Assembly (NCBI GenBank): GCA_013397075.1
Contig: VWZS01007625.1
Coordinates: forward strand, 265,874-329,873
Source: Rhabdornis inornatus
Lineage: Eukaryota; Chordata; Aves; Passeriformes; Rhabdornithidae
Direction of reading: 5' to 3'
Length of the DNA stretch: 64,000 nt
The translations under genes and the position numbers were made by a program. Below are positions 25,253 to 37,800 of the stretch, in pieces. The notes beneath the pieces were generated by a model. That model saw nothing but the letters and a program-made list of their open reading frames with translations. It did not search any database and was not told the DNA's origin. Each line of letters opens with the position of its first letter. Position 1 is the first letter of the stretch.

Positions 25253-27576
25253 GACAATTTTTTGACAGACATTAGATGTGACAGAAGTTCATAGAAAATT
25301 TGTAATAATATCAAGTAAATACTATGAATGAGGAGAGTTGGAAATGTTTATCCATTGTTTCTCCCAAAATCAGACTTATATGCTACTAAGTGAATTTGAC
25401 AATAGATTTAAGACAAAAAAAGTCCCCTTTGTCATGAAGTCAATAACTACAATAAAATTTGTAACCATCAGATGTTTGGGAGTAAAACAGGGTTTCAAAA
25501 TGGAACTATAAAGGTTTGAGGAGGGTAGTCATGAGTGGCATCTAATCAAAATGCTGGCTTCATCTCTGGGAGCTGTTTCCCCATTGATTTCTGGATGCTG
25601 GGAGGTTACACGGGATAACACCAGGTCTCAGGCACTGGCTTTCCTCCAGACTTGCTGCTCTGCAAGCCTGGGCTCCAGGCAGGCTTGTCATGGATGTCCA
25701 TCCCTACTGCCACTCCTGCAGTGGCCACTGCCATTCTCCTTCCTCTTCCCCCAGCCAGACCTGATGAGTTCTGTTGTGTTTGCTCTCAAATGTCCTTGTA
25801 GAGGAGATTTGATTTATCCTGCACCTTGCTCCTTTTGGCTCTGCACCCCACCCAGATTTGGGGCATGGAAAACCCAGCCTTTCATGTCCCTGGCTCCAGT
25901 GCCACATTCACTGCCAGATGTAAGTGCTAATAACATGGGACAGAACTCAGAATGCTCACTGGGAGTGTCCACCTAGTGTTTGATTTGCACTGATTCTTCA
26001 GCCCAGAGCTCATTTGAACATGAGCACCACCAGACTGCTGACGTGGTTTTTTTGTGTCCTCACCCCCAAATATCTCCATCTTTGGAGATTGCTTCTTGCC
26101 TAAGGCTCTAAGCAAAGCCCCAGAACCACCACATCCCTTCCAATCTTCTCTTTTCTGGCACCTGTGTGAGCTTTTCCTCCACTGTATCTGGTCCTCAGGA
26201 CTCACAGATCCATGTGAGCAGATTGTGAGGTTCCATCTCCATTCCCAGCCTGTTTCAGGCCATAGGGAAACAGAGCAACATTTACAAAAGAAGGTGCAGA
26301 GTCTCAGAATCTCAAACCAGTCAGACTAATTCTTTGCTTTCCTATTGCCTGGGGGAGGCCAGTCCTTAGTGATTTTGTATCTTTTTCATACACGTTACCA
26401 TTTTGGTTCTCACTTTTCCTCCTGAACAAAGCCTGAGCTGGTGGCAGGCAGTATCACCCTGCTCTTTACTTACAATTTGATAGAACATGTGCAGGTCATC
26501 ACCTGATCTGCTCAGTGCTCTATTTAGGCAATTGGTTACTTTGGCAACATTTTCCTCCAGCCCTCCCTACATGAGGCAGTGACTGCTCTCACACTTCTAC
26601 CCCGTGGTTTGAGGTGTAACTATATTTTAGGCCTTTCACATTTATAGTGTATTTTCAAATGTCTCATTTCTGGTACTGAACATAACTGACATGACACAAA
26701 AAAGGGCATTATGTCTCCTAAAGAGAAGGCTGAATGTACCCAAAGGTATCCATTGGGTGCTACTTCCTTACCCCTACTTACATTACATCTAAAAACATGT
26801 TATCACCTGATTTATGTGAGGAGCCTTTTATTTCTCTTCATTTATACTTGCATTGTTCCTTTTCTGATTAAACAGACCTATAATCTCTAATATCCTGATG
26901 GGTGGAAACAGTGTTTCGTGTGCCTCAGGGCAATGTCTCACTCACTGACAGTGCTGTCCTTTGCTCCAAAGAAGCTGGTTTGCTTTTCTCCTTTCTACCT
27001 AAGCAGTACACCCTCTGCTGCTGCTGGGGAGCATTTCTGAAATGATGCAATCACTGAATTTCTTCAGTCTTCTTTCCTCCTGCCCATCATTCCCTTACTT
27101 TGAGATGGCTGCTGCAATGCTGTTGACATGTTTGGGTTAGCTTTTGTTAGCTTTGTATTCTGTCTCTGTTCTTACAATATTTTGAGTTTTGTTTGGGAGA
27201 TACTGTATCAGAGCTGGCTGCTTCCATAAACTCCATTCTTGAATAGCATGAATTTCATTATTTGGCAAACGTTCATTTCTGGGTTTTCTTACATCTCTTT
27301 CCAAAAGTTTTGCCCTGAATTTCAATAATTATCAGATCTTTTGTCGAGGACTCATCCCTTCCCCATAACTGGCTTCTTAATTTATGATTAGCAAAGTCTT
27401 TTATCCCCATCTTTTTCTGTTTCTCTTTGTTTTCCTTTCTATCCCCCAGCTCAGGTCCTCTCATGCTTCTTTAATGCAATTAACTAATGGCCAGCTCACT
27501 CCTCTCCATTAGCACTGAGGCTCCTGCTATCAGGAGCACAGATCAGTTCTGCCTGTTCTCCCTGGGGCTGCTGGCT
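25253..27576. other. Unique DNA, no gene recognised
   Basis: No gene recognised. 25551-26330 is GC-richer and open on both strands (up to 141 codons on plus, 92 on minus), without any recognised domain. Confidence 0.6.
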
Positions 27577-27650
27577 TGGGAGCACATCTGGGAGCACATC
27601 TGGGAGCACATCTGGGAGTACACCTGGGAACACACCTGGGAACCCTGGCA
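27577..27650. repeat. 12-bp minisatellite, about six copies
   Basis: TGGGAGCACATC-type units start at 27577, 27589, 27601, 27613, 27625 and 27637. The first three are identical, the next three diverge progressively and the last is partial. As 12 is divisible by three, the plus strand reads WEHI-WEHI-WEHI-WEYT-WEHT and the minus strand reads a PDVL-type repeat. The array sits in 27487-27837, which is open on both strands. I regard both readings as by-products of the repeat. Confidence 0.92.
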
Positions 27651-27940
27651 GGCTGAGGGCTCTGCTGTGCCCACGGCTCAGTGGCCATGGGCAACTGCAC
27701 TGGGGCTCCAGGTCCTGCTCAAACTGAGCCACCCTTCCAGTCCTGCTCCTGGGCCCTCCCAACCCTTTTTATCTCGTGAGAATGATTTAAAAACAGTTGT
27801 GCCCTCTGATCCTTCGTCAAGGTTTTGTTTTCCGTAAACTATTTTGATACAGACGGTGATTTTTCTGAGAGCCTGAGGAAGCAAATCAGTGATAAAAGCA
27901 TTGTGTTCAGAAATAACTGTGATATTGATAGGTGAGATGT

Positions 27941-28172
27941 AGTTGTGGTAGCAAATATTCCCCACAAAAGGGGAGATCTGGTCTCTTCTTTCTTCTTTTC
28001 CATACTCCAACAAATATTCCCCGCAAAGGGGAGTCCAGATCTCTTCTTTTCCATGCTCCTATTGTGGTACCAAATATTCCCCACAAAAGGGAGTCCGGCT
28101 CTCTCCTTTTCCATGTTCCCGTTGTGGTGCCAAATATTCCCCCCAAAAGGGGAGTCCAGGTGCCTTCCATGC
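27941..28172. repeat. 60-bp minisatellite, four copies
   Basis: The shared word CAAATATTCC begins at 27952, 28011, 28071 and 28131, giving periods of 59, 60 and 60. Each unit then has CCCC-(A/G/C)CAAAA-GGGGAGTCC, a pyrimidine stretch CTCTTCTTTTCC, and CATGCTCC followed by TTGTGGTNCC. The CCCC/GGGG arms could form a 4-5 bp hairpin in each unit. The minus strand is open in all three frames across the array, with a 20-residue repeat of the WKRREPDSLLWGIFGTT type. The 59-base step breaks the frame, so selection for translation is unlikely. The fourth copy is cut short within the pyrimidine part. Confidence 0.93.
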
Positions 28173-29685
28173 TGCAGTGGTGCCTCTGAGCAGCAGGACA
28201 GAGCTCAGCCCTTCACAGCTGCTGAGCACCCCTGAACACCTGCCCTCTGTGAGAGCCTTGGACAGCACTTCGTCACCTGGTGTGGAGGGAGATGGTTTGG
28301 GGGTGATTTTTTCCTCTCTATAATCATGAATTGATTCATTGTAAAGGACACTTTTCATTTCTTTTTGTTTTAGCAACAATTCTTTCCATTGCACCAAAAT
28401 ATGAATTATTTTTGGAGGCATCTGCAATGCTTTTCTGACAGACAGATGTGGAGTTTGGTCCTGATGTGCAGGACCCTTCCAACCCCCTGAATTTTGCAAG
28501 TATTGTTACTTTGTTTTCTTCTCCCAACAAATAGATGAAAGGCTGCTTGAGAAGACTTTTTAGCATTTTGCATGAAGAATTTTGTCAAAACAGCTGCATA
28601 TTTATTTGGCTCTCATAATCATTCTGGGTTTTTTGCATGCATTTAGCCTTTATCTTTTCATTTTAGAGTACTTTTTTTTTAATTCTGATGCTCCATGGTT
28701 AACTTTGTCAACAGGGGTTTTCTCCTAACACCACCTTATATTTTGTGCAGAATGCAGAAAGCCAAGTTCTTCTCTTAGCACATTTTTTGGCTTTATAGTA
28801 TACTAATACTGCATTATTGATTTTTATAAGACTGTTTTTCATGTTTGGAAGTTATCACTGCACTTGATTTTAATTTTGCTCTGCTTTTTGCGCTCTACTG
28901 TAAATTAATGCAGTATTTGGAGGTGACAGAAACCTCCTTTAATAACATCCTGAAGTCTCAGTGCACTGGGCATGCCAGGAGTGATGAAGAATATGCCCTC
29001 CTACCTTTTTATTTAGAAAAATCACCAGCAATTAATCTGTCTTTGCAAGTTCATGGGAAAAACCAAAAGACTGCAAAAAATTTCTTTGTGTGCATGTCTG
29101 TACTTAAAAACCTGAACCTTGAAAGGATCTTCAAGCATTAAAGCACTTATACCTGTTATCTTCACTGATATTCTCTGCACCAGTTTTGGTATTAATAGCT
29201 GTAGCTCTAAATTTAACACAGCCTGCTCAGCCCAAATGCCAATAGATTGGAGCCTTTGAATACTATTTTTTTTTTTTTTAGGTATTCTGTTATGGGTAAA
29301 AATAAGATTTAATATCAATGACATTGAAGTACAAATTAAATCAACTTTCCTAATATGTTCTAAGTTTCACTGAAAATGACAAAGCCTGGTGGGAAAGCAC
29401 TTGTGATTTCCCAGCAATGTGAATCCCAGGCATCCTATCACTATTAACAGGAGGTTCTGCTTGAGGACACTGCAAAGTGATCCTACTTGTTTACATTTCT
29501 CATTAAAAACAACTGAGGGAACGAGTTTGAAATTTATCCTGCATATTAAGGACAAGCCTCAACAATGTCAGCATATTCTCACATTGTGGAAAAAAAATAG
29601 GGAGAAAACCAATATTAAGTTCTAATAGAGAAGGTATTTGAGCTTGCATATTCACATCAAATCCTCCTTGATATCAAGTGTGTGA
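28173..29685. other. Unique DNA with a poly-T run
   Basis: No gene recognised. A 14-base T run lies at 29266-29279, followed by AGG. This resembles a splice acceptor by chance, with no open exon downstream that I can support. Confidence 0.6.
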
Positions 29686-29747
29686 CTTGGTGGCAGTGAT
29701 TAATGCCTTGGTGTCAGCAATTAATGCCTTGGTGTCAGCAAGGTTCA
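29686..29747. repeat. 21-bp tandem repeat, about 2.8 copies
   Basis: CTTGGTGNCAGNNATTAATGC units begin at 29686, 29707 and 29728 with an exact 21-base period. The last copy lacks its tail. Confidence 0.9.
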
Positions 29748-32307
29748 GGCAAATGGAAAAGGAAGCAGTCCTTCAAATATGCCCTTAGAGCAGGTTTATT
29801 TTAGCACTGAACTGACTGCTCCATCCTGGACACGTGCTCAGGTGCTCTGCTGCAGCCAAGCACTGGGCAGAAACCTCTGGAGAAATCAGGGAGTGCTGAG
29901 CTCTGGCACCACACCAATGTACAGACATCATTACCCTGGGAGCCAAACCTGCCAGTGCCAGCCCAGCTTCCACCCTCTGCTTTCCAGACGGGGACTTGTG
30001 CTGGGACACTTTGATGGCAAAGCACAGCTTTGCTGGGAATGCTCAAATGTCTTCAGCTGCTTTGAAGCAGAGATTTGCAATCATTGAATGGTGGAAGTCA
30101 GCAAGATACAAAAGCTGGAAGGTCCAGGCTGAGGCTCTCCTATGAGAACAGCTGATCTTACAAAATATTTTTTACTAGCACACTTCTGAGTCTCATGAGA
30201 ACTGCACGTAGTTGGGTTTTGAGCTAAAAAGGAAGTCATTATTCTTAAGATCCAAGTAAAAGCTATTCAGGGCTAGATATTTCCAGGGACCTGAGGAGAA
30301 GCCATGTTTGCTGTTTGTGGTACCTGCTGCAGGGAGGATGTCTGAACCAGCTCTCTTTAAATCCAGGGTTTCACTGGAAGGTGACAGTGAACAAAGGTGT
30401 CTGAACAGACTCTGTGCCCCACCCTGAAGGCCAAACTCTGATGACACAAACTAGAAAAGCTGCACTTACAACTCTCTAACTCTAAAATTTGCTTCGGCAA
30501 GTGTGTTAGAACTGACCTTTTTTCATCAGAGCTGAGCCCAAGGAGAGCACTCATGAATCAGAGAAAAATAACATTTCTGTTTAAGGTTTCTGTTTCATTT
30601 AAATAGAGAAAAGCCCTTTGAGGGGACACAGAAATAAAGGCAGGATAAAAGACCCTCAGGTTCAGAATCCCGAGTGCTGCTCTCAGTGGCAGAGGAGGAA
30701 AGCCATCCATCCCCATGTTTGTATTTTCTGTGCCAGTGCATGAAATGTTTGAGTGGCTGTTTCAGAACAGCCAGAATTAACTTCAGTGGATACCTGAGAA
30801 CGGAACAGGCTCAGGGTTTTTGCAGAAGGGCCACAAGTGAGTGACAGGAGCACGTGGCTCTAACCCCAAACAACGTTGGGAGGGCCTTTATCCAGAAGCC
30901 AAGTTTACAGATTTTGCAATGACATTAAGCAAACACTGTAACTTTTAACACAAACACAATTAACTAACATAAATATTTATGCAATTTTCTTTTCATTTCA
31001 CTCAACGCATATACCACACATGAATCAGAGTTTACCTTAAACAGTTGGCTTTAGGATACCATTATCATTCTTATCAAGAATTAAACTTTTCTGGAGCAAA
31101 TAACTTCCGTGCTTAGCACAAATACATCTCCTGAGCTTAGTACCTGCTCCAGAGGGTTTCAGGATCTGTTCAGCCTCTTAGACTGAAGGGTTGGTGGGTA
31201 CAGGCAGCTGCCTTCAGGGTTCAGACAGACAGGAGTGATACTTTTCTCACCATGCTCCATTTCCAATTGTTCCAGCAGGACAACAGAAACCTTTTGCTGT
31301 GAAAGTGAGTAAGGATTGAGTAAAGGCTATAGAAATTTCTCTTAAAGCAGCACCCAGCTTTACTGTAATCCCTGTTGGGTTTCTAAGAGCTCTGCCTGGG
31401 AGGAACAGTGGGGCATCTCCCCCAGAAGATGTTCCTTACTTGATAAACATTTTGAATTTAGTCCAAAAAATAAGAAAAATTTTTATGGTGTAGAAACTAA
31501 AGCACAGACTTTACACAAGTCAATCAGTCCCATAAACAAACCAGAAGTTAATAACCACAGTGGTTTGTTAATATACTAGTATGACGAGAAGAAATCTAAA
31601 ATCCAAGCATATCAACAATTCCCCTCTTTCCCCTATACCAGAGATGTCATTTCTTTCCCGTTTTTTCCTGTTTTCCTTACCCTGCCAGGCAAAGTGGATA
31701 TTTCATGTAATTGTTATTGAAATAATTCTCTTTTTCTTCTCACATACTGCATGGTTATTGAGTGTTTCTGGATCCTCTGGTGTTCTGCCTTCATCAGAAA
31801 ATGCACCACTGCTGAGAAATGACAGAGAAAGAATGGAAGTCACTGGCAAAGCATAAAAAGGCAAACAAACATCCTGCCCAATGTGCCCTTACATGGGTCC
31901 AAAGCCCATTGTCCTGAAATAGCACTGTACAGGATATCACTGCACATGGAGAGTTCCAAAGTTTCCCAGTCAATAGCTAAAAGCAGCCTTGAAACTCCTT
32001 CCACTGAGAATCCCTCCACAGCAGGTGATACAAGGATTATCATTTCACAGGAGAGGTAAAAGAGAAAACTTGGGGCTGCCTGCACTGGGATAATTCCAGG
32101 ACTCAGGGACAAAGCTGGCAAGGGGCTGACACTCAGCTTTTGCAGCTGTTCACAGGCTCTCCATCCATCTGCCTTCTCTATCACCTGCTCCCAGGGAATT
32201 CAACATCCTTATTAAACACTAAACAGTAGCGTCAGACAAATGATTTTTTAAAATTCTGGCATTCAGGAGTAAGGGAATGCCAGCATCAAGCCTGCCACAA
32301 TGATTTT
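29748..32307. other. Unique DNA, no gene recognised
   Basis: No gene recognised. 29779-30087 is open on both strands without a recognised domain. Confidence 0.6.
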
Positions 32308-32445
32308 CACAGAATCACTGAATGGTTGGGCTTGGAAGGGACCTCTGGAGATCATCTAGCCCAACCCCCCTGCTAAAGGATGTTCACCTAAAAGCTGCTT
32401 TAGTATCTCCAGAGCAAGACACAATTCTATTTCTCCCATGGGACC
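32308..32445 (-). mobile_element. Truncated CR1 LINE, 3' end fragment
   Basis: On the plus strand the segment begins CACAGAATCACTGAATGG, continues TTGGGCTTGGAAGGGACC, TCTGGAGATCATCTAGCCCA and ACCCCCCTGC, and then degrades through GTTCACCTAAAAGC and AGTATCTCCAGAGCAAGA. This is the reverse complement of the well-known bird CR1 3' end, so the element points to the minus strand and its 3' terminus lies at about 32308. CR1 copies are normally cut short at the 5' end, and this one keeps only about 130 bases with no reverse-transcriptase coding part. The left edge is sharp and the right edge is uncertain. CR1 lacks poly-A and usually lacks clear target-site duplications, so none is expected. Confidence 0.88.
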
Positions 32446-34848
32446 CTTGCATTGCTCAGGAGGAAGCCTGGACCCCTGTGAGATAACACAGCTGATGAAT
32501 CAGAACCAGTGTTGTCTCTAGGTTCTCTTTGTTACCTCAGCTGGAAGGCACACAGTGAATGATGCAGAGAAAAAAGAAATCAGAGGATAGAAAAATGGAG
32601 AAGCGTTGTCATATTAGCACCCAAAGGGGTCATCAGCTGACTATAAATAAATTCAACAGAGAGAAAAATTGCCTGTAATGGTGATCAATATTCAAGAAAG
32701 TTTATGAGTTCATAAACAGCTTTAAAGCTGTTTGCAAGCTAAGGGAAACTAAAAAGCATTCCAAGCCCTGGAAACTTAAAACTGCTTGTGTGACTCAACT
32801 TTATTCACACATGCACACAAAAAAGGGTTTTGGCCCCAAATGAAGCATATGTCTCTTCAGTCTTATGCTGGATTATCCATCAGGCTAATCTATCAGTGGA
32901 TTTGGGGATGTTTCTTGAGTGACTGTGTGTTGGATATTAACAGGCTCCAGCTAAGGAACTCTTCTCTTACATGTGTCTGTGGGCTACACTGCAGAGATGG
33001 CTGAGGCTTTGTGCTACACATCCCTGCAGTCCCCAAAAAATGAACATCACCTCTGTTTGTGCACCAAAAGTCTGCATGACCCTTCCATGCTCACCCTGCA
33101 AGTCCATGTGGGCAGGATGGGGAGCCCAGGTCTTCCCATCCATTGGCTGCCACCCCAGACATGGATTACTCACTTTGTTAGTTACTGATGCATTTACAAA
33201 ATTCCTAGGGCAGCTGTACTCTCCTTACACAGGTTATATTCCAAATTATTCAGTCATATCTAGTCTCCTATGTTAATTAGTAAAGAATTATTTGAGGACT
33301 CAATAAAGGTGGCAGATAAACTGTTCTGCCATTATAACATCCCTGCTCACACAGTGGAGGTGGCAACACTCACACAACTCGACCTGCCAGGGTGCTGGAC
33401 CTGCAGTGTCTGTTCCAGAGTGTCAGTGGGAGCAGCCTTCTAAAGGGAAAAGACTTCTGCAGGTGCTGCTGCAGAGAACCTGGAGAAACAGAGTTCTGCT
33501 GTTGGCTCAGAGCTCAGAAAAAGCTGGAAATCAGGTTCTCTTGAGCAGTTCCCCTGACTGTAACTTCAGGGTGATGCTTTGTACAAGCTGTGTGCTCTGA
33601 GCCGTGGTTTCTCCACTGCTCCAAGGTGGAGCCTGACACAGCAAGGGGTCACCTTCCTTCTGTGCTGCAGAGAGGGAAGAGAACCCTCAGGGCTGTTTGT
33701 TCAGAATGTCAGGGGAGCCAAGGTTCACAAAGGCTTCTGTGCTCATTCATGTCTGAGCTGTTGGAGGTGTTGGTTCACTGCAGGAAGCAGGAAGGTGCAA
33801 TGCCACAGCACCCATTTGTTCTAGGACTCATTATAGAAAACCTGTGGAAAGTGACCCCCTTTCTGTCACCTGTGCTGACTGCCTGTGCCACCTCCCATGT
33901 GAAATACAGATCAGCCAACTTCTCTGTCTTAAATACTACAGGAATCCCAGGCTAAAGGATGAGAACACAGCAAGTCCAGATTTATCTTTTGTGTCCTAGT
34001 TTATCTTCTGTATCTCCTGCAAGATACTTCTTGAGCCAAAGGCACAGGACATCAATGGGATTGCAGCTGAGCAAACCCCTGTCCCTGATCTGAGCAGACT
34101 CTGGTTCAGCTGGTGTGTGTATCCCTTGTTCTCTGATGGAGTTAATCACTTGTGCACAAGATAGTGAGAGCCTATACAAGTAATAAAAAAGTCCAATCTC
34201 ATCCCTCAACCTCATTCCATTGGCAGTTGTGCAGCATTTAGCATGTGCATGCATTACTGGCAGTGATAATCTCCAGGAGTTACATTGCAGATTCATGAAT
34301 CTACTTTTGTGGTATCTTGTGTCTTGTCAAAATTATTGTAATAAATTAAATACAGGAGCCTTATGATGAACTCAAATGAAGCCAATAGTTCTATCTAGTC
34401 CCAAAATTCTTAATACAGATGCAAGGACTGAGTAGGGAAACAGAATCAATGTGGAAGCTGTTTTGGAAAAAAAGGAGAAAAAGGGAAGCAACTTTTGTGG
34501 TTGTACTGATTCTCTTGTTTTCTGAGACACTGCCAAATCACATTTGAAGATACTCAGAGCTTAAAAAAAGGCTTTGGGAGCTTGTTGAAGTCTAGCATTT
34601 CTTTAGGTGACTAAGTATGGACATGAGCTCTTAAACAGAGGGTAAACAGTCTCTCTTAGGGTGTCTATCTACATTTTCCTTCCAGTTAAAAGTTTGGTGA
34701 AAGACATGAAGGAAATGTGTCCTTCAGTATTAATAATATCATCAGCGACATAGAAAAAATCAGTGTACAAAGCCCATCTCATGGTGGAAGTTTTCTGTTC
34801 ATTTCACATAAAAATGGCTCAGCTACTATCAAAGTAATAAAGAACTAT
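32446..34848. other. Unique DNA, no gene recognised
   Basis: No gene recognised. 32970-33280 and 33400-33960 are open in several overlapping plus-strand frames at once, which argues against any single one being coding. Confidence 0.6.
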
Positions 34849-34872
34849 AATAGAAATAGAAATAGAAATAGA
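34849..34872. repeat. (AAATAG)n simple repeat
   Basis: Nearly four copies of a TAGAAA unit, ending in TAGATC. Confidence 0.85.
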
Positions 34873-37800
34873 TCAGAATATGTATATTCTGCAAGACCTT
34901 GTTTACTCTCCATCAGAGTATTTAAAAGAGTTCTAACAAAGACACAACTAAATTGTCTTTGAATCTGTTATCTGTTTGAACAGGTTAGCTTTGTTGCAGA
35001 AGAATATTAGAGTCCTTTGTGCAGCGGGACAGGAAAGAATTACATAGTAAATGTATTTGAAATGCTGGAAACAGGCAAGATCCTTCAGCTGTGCTTGGGT
35101 TTGGGTCTCTGACTAGAACTTTTGAGATAGCCTCTGACTGGATGGCAAACCAGGAAATAAAACTTTGTGGCATCGCTTGATATTTGTGAGCAAAACATAG
35201 ACAAGAGTTTGATTTACCACTGTGACTGCAAACTGCTGTCTTCACACGTCCTGCAGTTTATTAATCCACAAATAACACTGACCTGGGCTGCACACCTGCT
35301 GCAAGAGCTGTATCTACAGTAATAATAATCTGAAGCTGTCTTCAACTCCTTGAGAAAATGCTACCAGGCAATTTCAGGTTATTAAACTGATGTACCCAGT
35401 TTATATAGACATAAAAACCATCTAGATTTGCTTTCTGAACATCTTTGGATGCATTGTGAAATGCATCTGTTTTAATTTACTTCTATTTTCATGTTCTTTC
35501 CATATAGTCCAGATTCAGCATATCCTATCTGTGATGGCTCAATTTCTTATTACTACAGAAATATCCAGACAACAGCACAAGGTTTTACAGCCTCCAGGCA
35601 GCATGTTTGGAATCAGAGAAATAACTGAGAAACAACATAGAGAATGAGGAGAAATATGAGGAATAGCTAATTTTAGAAGCTAAAATATATTTGTATTTAA
35701 TTACACTGTGTTTCTATCTCATGCAATCCATATTCCCCACAAACATGAAAAGGAGCAAGCAAGCTGGAGCACATTTAAATGTGGTCATCTGGTGTGAATC
35801 TTTCAGGCAACTAATTCTGCCATTATGATTACTTTCCAGTCTCACATGCCATTTAATATTGGAGGAAGCAAATAGTTCTGTGTGGTTGTGGTCTATCCAA
35901 CATCAGTGTGTCACTGGGAAGTTAAAATCTCATCAGAGCCAGAAATGTAAATCTGCCAGACCTCCCAAGAGTACTGAAAGCTTCTTTTTCTCCCTCTGTG
36001 CTTTAAAGCGTGGACGAGATAACATCACATCTTTTGTATCTGGGAAATCATTCTCTCTGCTCATTCCTAAAAACTTGCCCCTCTTTCAGCTTCTTCTTCA
36101 AAGGAGGATTGCTTTTCTGAACCCTCTTGGTTCCTTTTGAGCTTTCTTCCATGGCTAAATAAAAATCAAGGTGCGTATGTAGGATCCTGCCATTTTACCT
36201 GACAAGGTTCTGCCATTTTATCTGTCATTTTCTTAAAAAACTGCTTTCAGTTAGTGACCTTTTAAATTCCATTTATTAGTGAGGAAATGAAATTGTCTGC
36301 AGGTTGGGGCTTTACATTCTTTTTAGTAAATACTGTATGCATCTCATCTTACTTCGGTGATGTTATCCTCATCAGCTTCATAGAATTATATTAGGAAAGT
36401 CTGGGAAAGAGAAAACAAAGTGTGGCAATGAATTGATCACATCATAAATTATTATTTTATGCCTAGGGGGCTGGGTCTAACCAAGCTAGCAGGGGATTCT
36501 GGTGCCTGGAGTCTGTGAGCAGAGAAAAGCAAAACCATCAAAGATCCCTGCCTAGGAAAGAGGAGAAATGAAGAACATCTGAAAGGAACACCAGGAGCAA
36601 GCCACAATAAAATAACTCGGATCTTCACAGAAACTTTAGCATAGGCACTGCAGACTAGAGATTAGCAAAGAAAGGTCAGGTTCAGCACAGTCTGCATGCA
36701 AACTTATATTTTTTTGGTACTTTGCTCTGTATCTTTAGTTGAATAAAGATGAATAAATAGCAAGGAAGTTATTTCCCTGGTTTTTTTTCCAGTCCTAGCA
36801 TCCCTGCACAGCTTAAGACTCTGTGTGTCAGGTACAGGGAGCTCTGCTGCAGGATAAATGAACTTTGGCAAAAGCCACAGAAGCTTCCTCTGGGGATGCC
36901 CTGGCCAGAGACTGGAGGAGATCTGAGTCTGGCACGGGGACTGTGCTGGTCTCATCCTTGTCAGGTCCAGAAAGGAGGTTCTGGTCTAAGAAAAAGTCAC
37001 AAAACTTCCCAGTAACAGTTATTATTTCTGTACGATTATTTAGAGAAAATCTAAACTTGAATCAGGGCAGTCACAGCAGTCAGGGGCTGAGGGAATTCTG
37101 TGAAGAGTCTTTAAGAAATCAAGAATAAAATGACCAACTCGCTCCCAAGAACCTGTAGTTGATTTTCTCAAGTACATGAGGAATAAAGTGGCTCTGACAC
37201 AGCAAATCCTCACTGCTGCCATTTGGAAGAGCAGCTCACACCAGCTGGGGGCTTGCCAGTGTAATTCTGTGTTTAATGCTGTGAGCCAGTGGGGCAAATT
37301 CATGTCTCCTGTGATAATTCCATTAAAGACTTACTATTTTGATAAATCACAGGAGGCAAAGGTCATGATCTCCTGGGAACTTTGATTTCAAGTTGTTTTG
37401 CTCAGGATTTCTATATTTAACTTTGCTGCAGAGTTACTACAGACATTTGCTTTGCCTCTATTTCAATTTTGTTTCTTCTCTTACAATGATTCTTGGAAAC
37501 ATTTTGGGGACTTATCTTAAAATATTTAATCCAGAGAATTATCTTCCCTGATATGCTTTTACCTGATCAGTATATACTAGGGAGAAAAGAGGAACTGGAG
37601 AAAAAATTATTTCAGCTCCCTGGGAGTGTTTTACGTACTGGGAATATTTGATACAAAGATGCCTCTGAGGACTGAAGGGTTAGATTAGGAACTGCCATTG
37701 ATGAAAATTTGGGGTGCATGTCTAGTTAAACAATCTGAGAAATCTGTGTTGGAGGAACATCACTAAAATGTGTCATTTGAGTAATTCATTTATTATCCAC

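Noticed and set aside
29260..29290. Poly-T run plus AGG as a splice acceptor
   Set aside because: No supported exon follows and no donor pairs with it.
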